The position numbers and the translations under genes are program-made. Source: CAZMRF01 sp964568735 (lineage in GTDB: Bacteria > Acidobacteriota > Polarisedimenticolia > JACPZX01). From it: a DNA stretch of 64,000 nt. Below, one piece after another: positions 1 to 6,471 of this stretch. Below the pieces are notes generated by a model that was given only the letters and a program-made list of their open reading frames with translations, had not been told where the DNA came from and made no database searches. The stretch covers positions 1 through 64,000 of the forward strand of contig CAZMRF010000020.1 of NCBI GenBank assembly GCA_964568735.1, read 5' to 3'. How positions within the stretch are numbered: position 1 is the first letter of the stretch; every line of letters begins with the position of its first letter.

Positions 1-1
1 G

Positions 2-1282
2 AAGATCTTCGGGAAGCTCCTCTACGGTTCGAAGTTCCACGCGCTGAAGCAATCGAGGGGGCAGCAGGGCATCGGCATCTCGGCCGCGGGGATGTACTCG
101 CAGCTCACGACGGGCAAGCCTGTCGAGATCGTCTCGCGCACGCACAAGAACCGCCCCGCGCACCGCTACGAGATCACGATCGACACGGCGAAGAACAACC
201 CCCAGGTGGTGAGCGAAGGGATCGTGGACTGGGAGCGCGACCACGGCACGAAGGTCTCGATGGAGCTCTCCGGCCTCTACAAGAAGGGGCGCCGCTCCCT
301 CGACGACTACGTCGCGCAGACCGCCATGGCCAACCCCCATGCGGCCGTCTACTACCGCACGCCGAAGGGGGAGGAGTTCCGCTACCCCCGGATCGCGGAA
401 GAGCTGCCCAAGGAGCCGCTGGCGATCAAGCCGCACCCCTACGGCGTCGAGCTGGGCATCTTGATGAGCATGCTCAGGGAGAGCCGCGGGCGCAGCGTGG
501 CCGGCGCGCTCCAGGCCGATTTCTCTCGCGTGTCGGCGAAGGTGGCCGAGGAGATCTGCTCCGCCGCGGGCGTGAAATCCGCGACGAAGCCTGGCAGCCT
601 CAAGCCTGCGGAGATCGAGAGGCTCTTCCGCGCCATACCTAAGGTAAAGATCATGGCGCCGCCCACGAACTGCCTCAGCCCCATCGGCGCGGCGCTGATC
701 GAGGGCGGGCTGAAGCAGGCGGTGCCGGCGGAATTCTACGTGGCGACCACGCGATCCCCTGAGGTCTACAGGGGCAACCCCTTCCAGGTGGAGGTGGGGC
801 TGGCCTACGGCGGGCCGCTTCCCGCCGATGAGCTGGTGGACCTGTGGCGCTTTGCCAACCGCGTTCCCCTCCAGTACCAGCAGTCGGCCTGCGCCATCAC
901 GCGCTCCGTCATCACGACCGACTGGAAGAAGTACGGCCTGCAGCAGGGGAGGGGCGCGCTGCCGGCCGGCCCCATGGTCCTCTTCGTCCACATCGCTTCG
1001 GTCTGGGTGCCCTTCACGTCGGAGAGCAAGGAGGCGGTCGCCTCCTACCCGGAGATCATCAAGGAGATCCGCCTGGGGCTCCAGGAGTGCGGGCGCCGGC
1101 TGGGCGGCTACCTGAGCCGCAGGCGCCGCCTGGCCGAGGCGGAGCGGAAGAAGTCCTACATCGAGCTGTACATCCCGCACATCGGGATCGCGCTGCGCGA
1201 GATCCTAGGCCTCTCCGCGAAGGAAGAGGCGAAGGTCGTCACGACGCTCAAGGACACTCTCGAGCGGAGCCGGAAGATATGA
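2..1282 (+). CDS. top6B: DNA topoisomerase VI subunit B (5'-truncated by window edge)
   Basis: ATPase subunit of the type IIB topoisomerase, which binds and hydrolyses ATP to drive duplex passage through the break made by subunit A. The reading frame is open from base 2. Its first residues carry the GHKL-ATPase segment LLYGSKFHALKQSRGQQGIG with the GISAAG motif, characteristic of Top6B. The rest matches the Top6B H2TH and transducer domains and ends in a basic helical tail. Its stop overlaps the ATG of the next gene by 4 bp (ATGA), so the two subunits are translationally coupled. The N-terminal Bergerat-fold part lies outside the window. Topoisomerase VI is typical of archaea and plants and sporadic in bacteria. 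Identification is secure. Confidence 0.93.
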   Translation, partial: KIFGKLLYGSKFHALKQSRGQQGIGISAAGMYSQLTTGKPVEIVSRTHKNRPAHRYEITIDTAKNNPQVVSEGIVDWERDHGTKVSMELSGLYKKGRRSLDDYVAQTAMANPHAAVYYRTPKGEEFRYPRIAEELPKEPLAIKPHPYGVELGILMSMLRESRGRSVAGALQADFSRVSAKVAEEICSAAGVKSATKPGSLKPAEIERLFRAIPKVKIMAPPTNCLSPIGAALIEGGLKQAVPAEFYVATTRSPEVYRGNPFQVEVGLAYGGPLPADELVDLWRFANRVPLQYQQSACAITRSVITTDWKKYGLQQGRGALPAGPMVLFVHIASVWVPFTSESKEAVASYPEIIKEIRLGLQECGRRLGGYLSRRRRLAEAERKKSYIELYIPHIGIALREILGLSAKEEAKVVTTLKDTLERSRKI

Positions 1283-2385
1283 AAGGGCGAGCGAAGGCAG
1301 GTGCCGCAGAGCCCGTCAAGAAGATCCAGACGCAGGCCGCCGACGTCCACCAGAAGATCCTCAAGAAGCAGACGCCGAACCTCAAGTTCCCTCTCCGCTC
1401 CCTCAATAACGTCAAGTACGACCCGAAGAAGGGCTTCTTCGAGATGAAGGGGAAGAAGAAAGAGCGGACGCTCACCGTCGGGACGGTGAAGACCTTCGCG
1501 CAGACTCTCCGGATGATGTCGCTCTCCAAGGAGCTGGTCGAGCAGGACGATATCGCCACGAAGAGGGAGGCCTACTACGTCTCGAAGAACTGGGAGGACG
1601 CCCGCTTCCTCGAGCAGGTCGAGTCCGACGCCGTCATGGACGACGTCGAGGCGCTCTTCGAGATCAACCGCGAGCAGCTCGGCTTCGTCCCCGAGGAGAA
1701 GGGGGGCGAGGTGGCCGGCCGCCTCTTCATCATGGACAAGGACCCCGAGAGCGGCAAGAAGCTGCGGATCGACTGCACGAAGTTCGGCTCGGGGGCCTAC
1801 TCGATCCCCATCTCCGTCGAGCATCTCGACTTCGAGACGAGCGCGAAGTTCATCCTGGCCATCGAGACGGCGGGGATGTTCCAGCGCCTCGTCAAGCACG
1901 GCTGGTGGAAGACGGCGAACTGCGTCCTCGTCTCGATGGGCGGCGTGCCCACGCGCGCCTGCCGGAGGTTCATCAGGAAGCTCGCCGACTTCAAGAAGAT
2001 CCCCGTCTACGTCTTCGTGGACGGCGACCCCTACGGGATCAGCAACATCTACCGCACGCTGAAAGTGGGATCCGGCAACGCCGCGCACCTGAACGAGTAC
2101 TTCTGCGTCCCGCAGGCGACCTTCCTGGGCATCACCCCCCAGGACATCGTGGACTACAAGCTGCCGACCCATCCCCTCAAGGACGTGGACGTCAAGAGGG
2201 CCAAGGACGCCATCAAGAATGACCCCTTCTTCCAGCATCACAAGCCCTGGCAGAAGGCGATGGACCACCTCCTCTCGATGGGCGTCCGCGCCGAGCAGCA
2301 GGCGCTGGCCAAGCACGGCCTGAACTACGTCATCGACGAGTACCTCCCCCAGAAGCTCCGCCACCCGGAGCGGTTCCTGCCGTAG
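1279..2385 (+). CDS. top6A: DNA topoisomerase VI subunit A (Spo11-like)
   Basis: DNA-cleaving subunit of topoisomerase VI, 368 residues, the usual family length. The winged-helix domain contains the active-site segment TKREAYYVSKNW (tyrosines at about 99-100). The Toprim domain carries the acidic FVDGDPYGI motif near residue 248 that binds Mg2+. The start is the ATG inside the ATGA overlap with top6B; the same frame stays open further upstream but only as a shadow of top6B. The two genes form a bicistronic operon. The last ~97 coding bases recur about 2.2 kb downstream as a degraded copy (4456-4554), suggesting that accessory DNA was added behind this gene. Confidence 0.94.
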   Translation: MKGRAKAGAAEPVKKIQTQAADVHQKILKKQTPNLKFPLRSLNNVKYDPKKGFFEMKGKKKERTLTVGTVKTFAQTLRMMSLSKELVEQDDIATKREAYYVSKNWEDARFLEQVESDAVMDDVEALFEINREQLGFVPEEKGGEVAGRLFIMDKDPESGKKLRIDCTKFGSGAYSIPISVEHLDFETSAKFILAIETAGMFQRLVKHGWWKTANCVLVSMGGVPTRACRRFIRKLADFKKIPVYVFVDGDPYGISNIYRTLKVGSGNAAHLNEYFCVPQATFLGITPQDIVDYKLPTHPLKDVDVKRAKDAIKNDPFFQHHKPWQKAMDHLLSMGVRAEQQALAKHGLNYVIDEYLPQKLRHPERFLP

Positions 2386-2400
2386 GCGCACGAGCCTGAA

Positions 2401-2675
2401 TCAGGAAGCGAACATCTCCTGAAGGACGCCGAGCACCAGGGCAAGGGTGGGGGGCGTTAGGCGGCCCAGTCGCCTGACCAGCCTCTCGCGGTCGACGGTG
2501 CGTATCTGATCGAACACGACGTGGCCCGACTTGCGCTGGAAACGGCAGGGGACCCGGAACGGGTACTCGTGTGCCCCTGTGGTGAGCGGAGCCACGATGA
2601 ACGTGCGCAGGTGGGCATTCAGCTCGTCGGGCGAGACGACCACGCAGGGCCTCGCTTTCCTGATTTCGCTCCCGT
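2401..2675 (-). pseudogene. 5'-truncated MazF/PemK-type toxin remnant
   Basis: The frame contains GSEIRKARPCVVVSPDELN and then a typical MazF C-terminal half (~91 residues), recognisable as the PemK/MazF endoribonuclease family. The first beta strand of the fold (usually a hydrophobic ~17-residue stretch ending LDPTxG) is absent. Upstream sequence in this frame is arginine-rich and meaningless, while the overlapping frame is the C-terminus of the DUF429 gene. The junction near base 2675-2690 therefore looks like a deletion that joined the 3' end of DUF429 to the body of mazF. No antitoxin gene is adjacent. Probably inactive; a frameshift rather than a deletion is the alternative. Confidence 0.6.
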
Positions 2676-3488
2676 CCTTTCTTCTGGGGTGCTTTCGTCG
2701 CGTCGCGGGTTGACGATGTACCCCTCGAACCACAGACCTCCATCTTCGAACGGAGGGCGCCCGATGGCTTCGCAAGACTCGGTTGATCCCTCGGCCAGTG
2801 CAAGAACTCCCAACCCAGAAATGGTCGCCTGGAGCCCGTCGTGAGATAGGGGTTCCGCGATGCGGATGTTGGCGAGCCCGAGAAGGCGGTCTGTCCACGC
2901 ACGTACCTGCTCGGCTCGAGCCGTGCCCTTGCCGGGCAAGGACGGGAGGCCTACGGCTCTCCATGCTGCCGTTGGAAAGGTTTCAAGAGCGACAGGATCG
3001 CCCCGAAGACCGAGAGTGCCAAGGCGGGGCCACCCTCTCCGGTCGAGCTCGTCAAAGGTCGCGATGCTGAACTTGATGAACCCGAGGTAGTTGCCGGGCT
3101 TCGTGTTGCCGGGCAAGCCGGTCTTCCCCTGTGTCCGCAGCTTGGCCTCGCATACTCGCGAGTACTTGCAGCCGTTGTTGACGTCCTTCCAGCCTTGGGG
3201 CCCGTCCAGACCGATGGCGGAGGCACCACGCTCTTGTGCCAGCCCGGTCAGGAAGTGCGCGAGTGCGGCCGGATCGGGCCGTCCGCGAAGCTCTGATGAG
3301 CCAAGATCAATCGGCGTGACGACGATTGCTGCCGCAGTTCTCTCGATTGCGACGAGGCCGATATCTCTATAGTCCCTGCTGGCGAGATCGACTGAGATGA
3401 TCGTCACGAGGGATCGGGTGCCGAGATCACCGTCACGCCCGCGGACGAGTTCCTCTCGCCCAAGGGCACCCGGCCAGGAGGGCGGCAC
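2619..3488 (-). CDS. DUF429 family protein
   Basis: Matches DUF429, an RNase H-like-fold family of unknown role: an N-terminal Asp after a beta strand (IISVDLASR), GLDGPQGW, ETFPTAAWRAVG, and a late HDGLQA segment followed by EGYIV, the usual end of the family. Natural homology ends at about EGYIVNPRRD; the remaining ~25 residues are read out of frame through the mazF remnant, so the native stop seems lost. The N-terminal ~27 residues look non-coding, and the true start may be the GTG at 3407. It lies downstream of the NYN gene on the same strand (44 bp gap) and probably shares its transcript. DUF429 proteins often occur in accessory or defence regions; the function here is unknown. Confidence 0.72.
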   Translation of the reverse strand: MPPSWPGALGREELVRGRDGDLGTRSLVTIISVDLASRDYRDIGLVAIERTAAAIVVTPIDLGSSELRGRPDPAALAHFLTGLAQERGASAIGLDGPQGWKDVNNGCKYSRVCEAKLRTQGKTGLPGNTKPGNYLGFIKFSIATFDELDRRGWPRLGTLGLRGDPVALETFPTAAWRAVGLPSLPGKGTARAEQVRAWTDRLLGLANIRIAEPLSHDGLQATISGLGVLALAEGSTESCEAIGRPPFEDGGLWFEGYIVNPRRDESTPEERTGAKSGKRGPAWSSRPTS

Positions 3489-3532
3489 CAGCAGTTACCA
3501 CCTCGGTGGCTTCGCGATAGTTCTTCCTGTCG

Positions 3533-4090
3533 TCAGGACCAACGGAAGTGGTGACTGACCATTCGAGCCAAGTCCTCGTTCTTGCGTCTGTAAGGAAACG
3601 CGAAGCAGACCTGTTTCGATGGAAACAGGCTGTCCGTCGCCCTGACAGCGGGGGCCAGATCTGTGTCTCCCGTCACGAGAACGATGGTATCGGCAGCGTC
3701 CGTGTGAAACAGTTCCATCAGCTTTACGGAGATCGCTACATCTGATTCCTTCTCTTCGTAGTGACCCGTGCGGGTCGAGCACCTGGCGCAGTAGACCGCC
3801 TTGTACTTGAACCGCCCCAGAACGATGCGGACGCCGGTAGAGCGCAGACAATCCATGTAGTCACGGTGCCGCTGCGTATGACCCGGCTTCCTGGCGTCCC
3901 GGTAGCCGGCTAACGCGGTGAAGTAGTAGATATCGGTCAGAGAGGACTTGCCGCCGATGTGGTGGAGGTGGGAAGTGAGGAGTGCCCTGAGGTTGAGCCA
4001 CTTCGTAGTCGCCCCACCCAGATCCCGGCTGGCGTCCTGGAGTGAGTGGTAGAGGTTGAATCCATCGACCAGGAAGGCGACTCGGTTCAT
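3533..4090 (-). CDS. NYN-domain (LabA/DUF88-like) ribonuclease-like protein
   Basis: 185 residues forming a single NYN/PIN-like domain. The first acidic residue is in the N-terminal strand (FLVDGFNLYHS). A central basic region follows, then EEKESDVAISVKLMELF and VTGDTDLAPAVRAT, giving the set of conserved aspartates that bind Mg2+ in this nuclease fold. Two CxxC-like cysteines (YCARC) precede the catalytic core. The start ATG at 4090 has a short AGGGG ribosome binding site. It heads a minus-strand pair with the DUF429 gene inside a segment bounded by copies of the top6A 3' end, so it is probably accessory cargo. Probable RNA-processing or defence nuclease; target unknown. Confidence 0.82.
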   Translation of the reverse strand: MNRVAFLVDGFNLYHSLQDASRDLGGATTKWLNLRALLTSHLHHIGGKSSLTDIYYFTALAGYRDARKPGHTQRHRDYMDCLRSTGVRIVLGRFKYKAVYCARCSTRTGHYEEKESDVAISVKLMELFHTDAADTIVLVTGDTDLAPAVRATDSLFPSKQVCFAFPYRRKNEDLARMVSHHFRWS

Positions 4091-4100
4091 CAGCCCCTAG

Positions 4101-4133
4101 AAGAAAAAACCCTCCAGGTCGCAACCTGGAGGG
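4101..4133 (-). terminator. Intrinsic terminator just upstream of the NYN gene
   Basis: A perfect 10-bp stem (4110-4119 with 4124-4133) with a 4-nt loop is followed, reading the minus strand, by six T residues (4109-4104). It ends only ~11 nt before the NYN start codon. It either ends transcription from a lost upstream gene or attenuates the NYN-DUF429 transcript. Confidence 0.75.
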
Positions 4134-4159
4134 GGCCAGCGAACTCTCTCGAGTCCAAC

Positions 4160-4174
4160 TGGTGGAGACGCGGG
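4160..4174 (-). other. tRNA/tmRNA 3'-end-like sequence (CCA-ended)
   Basis: On the minus strand this reads CCCGCGTCTCCACCA, resembling the 3' acceptor end of a tRNA or tmRNA, preceded by GAATA as in a T-loop. The 5' half of the T-stem is not complementary, so there is no intact RNA gene. An intrinsic terminator follows about 30 nt further on. This could be the residue of an integration site; the rest of 4141-4455 shows no gene. Confidence 0.25.
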
Positions 4175-4455
4175 TATTCTCGGCGATGAGAGAGGGGGCG
4201 TCACCACAACCGAGGTCTATAACTGATTCTTGGACAAGAGGTTAGAGAACGACCTTCACCATCCTCCTCGACGCCCGGCCCATCTTGAGGTTGTGGGCTG
4301 TAGCCAACCCAGGGAAACAGGTCCAGGGGCGGCGCATGGAGGGCAAGTGTTCTCGGGGCGAACAAGTTGGTGGAAGAACTCACCCGGGGCCAGGGCGGCC
4401 GTCAGCCACCCGGTCCGCTGCGGTAGGAGCGAGCGTCGACCTTCTCGCTCGTGGC

Positions 4456-4554
4456 GCGCCGAGCAGCAGGCCCTCGCCAAGCACGGCCTCAGCTACGTCA
4501 TCGACGAATAGCTCCCCCAGAAGCTGCGCCACCCGGAGAGGTTCCTGCCGTAGG
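4456..4554 (+). repeat. Degraded second copy of the top6A 3' end
   Basis: 99 bp aligning without gaps to 2288-2386 (the last codons of top6A plus stop) with 8 mismatches. Six mismatches are synonymous (for example CTG to CTC twice, CGG to AGG), one changes Asn to Ser and one turns Tyr into a TAG stop. The bias to synonymous changes suggests the copy came from a functional, diverged top6A rather than from recent local duplication. Together the copies bracket mazF', DUF429 and the NYN gene. Confidence 0.9.
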
Positions 4555-4560
4555 AAGGGA

Positions 4561-5721
4561 CTATCCGTAGGGAAGTTCGCCGATGAATTCCTCCAGAGGG
4601 AGGATCTCGACGCGGCCCATTTTCTGGCGTCGCTGCCCCAGGTAGACGACGATCCGTCGCTTCAGCCTGCTGGTCCGGTCGGCGAGAGACGACAGGCCCG
4701 AGAGATCGGATGGGTCCACCCGGCTCGATGCCTTCACCTCGATCCCCCACAGCTCCCGGCCGACCTGCGCGACGAGATTCACCTCGGCACCATGCTTGGT
4801 CCTGTAGTGGAAGAGGGACAGCTCGGGCCACAGAGTGCCGGTCCTTCGCTGCAGCTCCAGCGCGACGAGATGCTCGAAGAGGAGGCCGCGCTCGTCGGGG
4901 AGAACCCGGTCGAGCGGCCGTCGCAGCAGGGCGTTGCGGACCCCGATGTCGAAGAGGTAGATCTTCGGGTGGGCCACGTAGCTGGCGCGGTCGGAGCCGC
5001 TCCATCCCGGAACGCGGAAGGCCAGCAAGGTGTCCTCCAGGACCTCCAGATACCTTCTCGCCGTCTCGTACCCGATCCCGGCGTCCCGGCAGAGCGATGT
5101 CAGGTTGAGAATCCTCCCGCTGGAAGCCGCCACGAGATCGAGGAGCCGGGCGTATCCGCCCAGGTCGCGGACCAGGGCTTCGGCCTGGATCTCCTCCCGA
5201 AGGTAGGCATCGACATAGGCGCGAAGGTCGCTCTCGCGCTCCTGGGAGTCGGATGCTGCGTAGATCCCCGGGAGCGTGCCGTGCGCCAGCGCCCGGTCGA
5301 GATCGAACTCGTCTCCCATCTCGGCGGCAATCAGCGGGTGGAGATAGTGCAGGTGGACTCTTCCAGGCAGCAGGTTTGCCTGGCCGCGTCTGAGCTTGCG
5401 TGCGCTCGATCCCGACAGGAGGAATCGGAACCGCCGGGGCCGGTTGTCCAGGAGAACCTGGACGGCGTCTAGAAGCGCCGGCACCTTCTGGACCTCGTCG
5501 ATGAAGACCACGCGGATCTTGGGGGGAGCGGCGTTCAACTCCCTTTCCAGCCGTTCAGGCTGCGTCACGTAGTCTCTGAAGACTGCCGGGCTCGCCAGAT
5601 TGATGGTGAGATCCGGCTTCATGGCGGCGAGCAGGGTGGACTTGCCCACCTGCCGGGGCCCAAGCAGGAGGATGCTCTTCCTGACTTTTCCCAGCGCGCG
5701 GGTCAGGGCACGTTCATACAT
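4561..5721 (-). CDS. AAA-family ATPase with DUF4143 C-terminal domain
   Basis: 386 residues. The N-terminal AAA_14 domain has a Walker A (GPRQVGKST, about residue 21) and a Walker B-like VVFIDEVQKVP. A sensor segment LLSGSSARKL follows, then a winged-helix region and a DUF4143 C-terminal domain with a PD-(D/E)xK-like pattern (HYRTKHGAEVN and GIEVKAS). This large family of stand-alone ATPases occurs patchily in genomes and is biochemically poorly defined. The ATG at 5721 has no ribosome binding site; the -10 box and the start lie so close that the mRNA should be leaderless. The stop lies 6 bp beyond the top6A fragment. Likely part of the accessory region. Confidence 0.88.
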   Translation of the reverse strand: MYERALTRALGKVRKSILLLGPRQVGKSTLLAAMKPDLTINLASPAVFRDYVTQPERLERELNAAPPKIRVVFIDEVQKVPALLDAVQVLLDNRPRRFRFLLSGSSARKLRRGQANLLPGRVHLHYLHPLIAAEMGDEFDLDRALAHGTLPGIYAASDSQERESDLRAYVDAYLREEIQAEALVRDLGGYARLLDLVAASSGRILNLTSLCRDAGIGYETARRYLEVLEDTLLAFRVPGWSGSDRASYVAHPKIYLFDIGVRNALLRRPLDRVLPDERGLLFEHLVALELQRRTGTLWPELSLFHYRTKHGAEVNLVAQVGRELWGIEVKASSRVDPSDLSGLSSLADRTSRLKRRIVVYLGQRRQKMGRVEILPLEEFIGELPYG

Positions 5722-5756
5722 GTGGGTAAAATATCGGTAATTCTACCCACATGCAA
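5721..5756 (-). promoter_or_regulatory. Promoter with overlapping inverted repeat, ATPase gene
   Basis: Minus strand: TTGCAT (5756-5751), 17-bp spacer, TATTTT (5733-5728), placing the transcription start at about the ATG (5721). An inverted repeat TGTGGGTA (5721-5728) / TACCCACA (5744-5751) overlaps the promoter and start codon, as an autoregulatory operator would. Confidence 0.55.
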
Positions 5757-5817
5757 TAGGGCCTGCCGCCGGTTCGACGGAGGGTGCCGGCGCGGCGGCT
5801 CGATTCCCGGCTCGCTC

Positions 5818-5878
5818 CTATGGGCACGCCCGGGCGGAGCGGGGCGTGCCGGCTCCCTCGGTTCCGAGGGGGTAGGTG
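5818..5878 (-). pseudogene. Remnant 3' end of a secreted-protein gene
   Basis: On the minus strand, directly after the antitoxin stop codon and in the same frame, about 20 codons read GTYPLGTEGAGTPRSARACP and stop. This is the typical Cys-Pro C-terminus of large secreted proteins of this genome. It closely matches the last residues of the kelch-like protein encoded from 6472 (AGTPRSARTCP, then stop), also at DNA level. It is a fragment with no start or body. The rest of 5757-5886 holds nothing recognisable. Confidence 0.7.
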
Positions 5879-5886
5879 CCCGCGAT

Positions 5887-6132
5887 TCAGTCCTTGACCT
5901 CCTCGAGCTTCACGCCGCGGCCTGACCGAAGGCTCTCTCTGGCTTCCGCGACCCTCTTCAGAAACCTCGGATCATGCTCGAGACGGTAGTCGAACCAGTC
6001 ATCTTCCGACTCAAAGCCGATGAGGATGCCCGCCGGTTTGCCATGCCGAGTTATCACGACCTCTTCCTTCTCGGCCAACCTGAGAAACTTCGACAGATCG
6101 TTCTTCACCTCAGATAGAGCTGCCTTCTTCAT
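5887..6132 (-). CDS. Phd/YefM-type antitoxin
   Basis: 81 residues. The N-terminal Phd/YefM dimerisation and DNA-binding fold is visible as KNDLSKFLRLAEKEEVVITRHGKPAGILIGF; the acidic, lysine-rich C-terminal tail would wrap the toxin. It overlaps the upstream toxin gene by 4 bp (ATGA), so it is translated from the same mRNA. The toxin-first order is opposite to most type II modules of this class. Expected to neutralise the toxin and, with it, repress the promoter at 6421-6460. Confidence 0.86.
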   Translation of the reverse strand: MKKAALSEVKNDLSKFLRLAEKEEVVITRHGKPAGILIGFESEDDWFDYRLEHDPRFLKRVAEARESLRSGRGVKLEEVKD

Positions 6133-6422
6133 TTTCCCCTTCCTGTTTGCGCCAACCAGGTGTTGGCATCCGGCTTCGAGACGACAGCGAGCACCTGCAC
6201 GGTATTGCCCTCGACGTCATAGAAGATTCGCACCTCATCTACCCGAAGGCGGAACTGTGGTCGAGACAGGCCGCGCAGCCGCTTGATTCTGCTCTTGCTC
6301 GTCCTGGTCGGCTGATGTAGAAGGTGCAACTCGATGGCGCCGCGGATCCTGGCGCGGACAGTTGGTTTGAGCCGCTTGAGGTCGCGAACTGCTTCCGGCG
6401 CCAGAACTATCTCATAGCGCAT
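6129..6422 (-). CDS. RelE/ParE-family toxin
   Basis: 97 residues with the RelE/ParE pattern: YEIVLAPEAVRDLKRL at the N-terminus, a helical hairpin, LRGLSRPQFRLRVDEVRIFYDV and a C-terminal VLAVVSKPDANTWL strand-helix. Such proteins either cleave ribosome-bound mRNA or poison gyrase; the subclass cannot be fixed from sequence alone. It is the first gene of the module. The start ATG at 6422 lies within a palindrome and only 9 nt behind the -10 box, predicting a leaderless transcript. Confidence 0.88.
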   Translation of the reverse strand: MRYEIVLAPEAVRDLKRLKPTVRARIRGAIELHLLHQPTRTSKSRIKRLRGLSRPQFRLRVDEVRIFYDVEGNTVQVLAVVSKPDANTWLAQTGRGK

Positions 6423-6460
6423 TCTAGCTAGAATATAGCCAGAATCAGCGGGAGGGTCAA
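6421..6460 (-). promoter_or_regulatory. Toxin-antitoxin promoter and operator
   Basis: Minus strand: TTGACC (6460-6455), 17-bp spacer, TATATT (6437-6432), start codon at 6422. A perfect 14-bp palindrome ATTCTAGCTAGAAT (6421-6434) overlaps the -10 box and start codon, and a half-site TTCTGGCTA adjoins it. This arrangement fits repression by the toxin-antitoxin complex. Confidence 0.75.
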
Positions 6461-6471
6461 GGGCGCCAGGC

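Noticed and set aside
844..1278. Upstream extension of the top6A frame
   Set aside because: It overlaps top6B and translates to low-complexity sequence; the ATGA junction gives the canonical Top6A start.
4141..4180. Intact tRNA or tmRNA gene
   Set aside because: The 3' end fits, but the T-stem has no complementary strand and no D- or anticodon arms are present.
4285..5472. Plus-strand open frame of 395 codons opposite the ATPase gene
   Set aside because: No recognisable domain; it includes the top6A fragment only by chance overlap and lacks a ribosome binding site.
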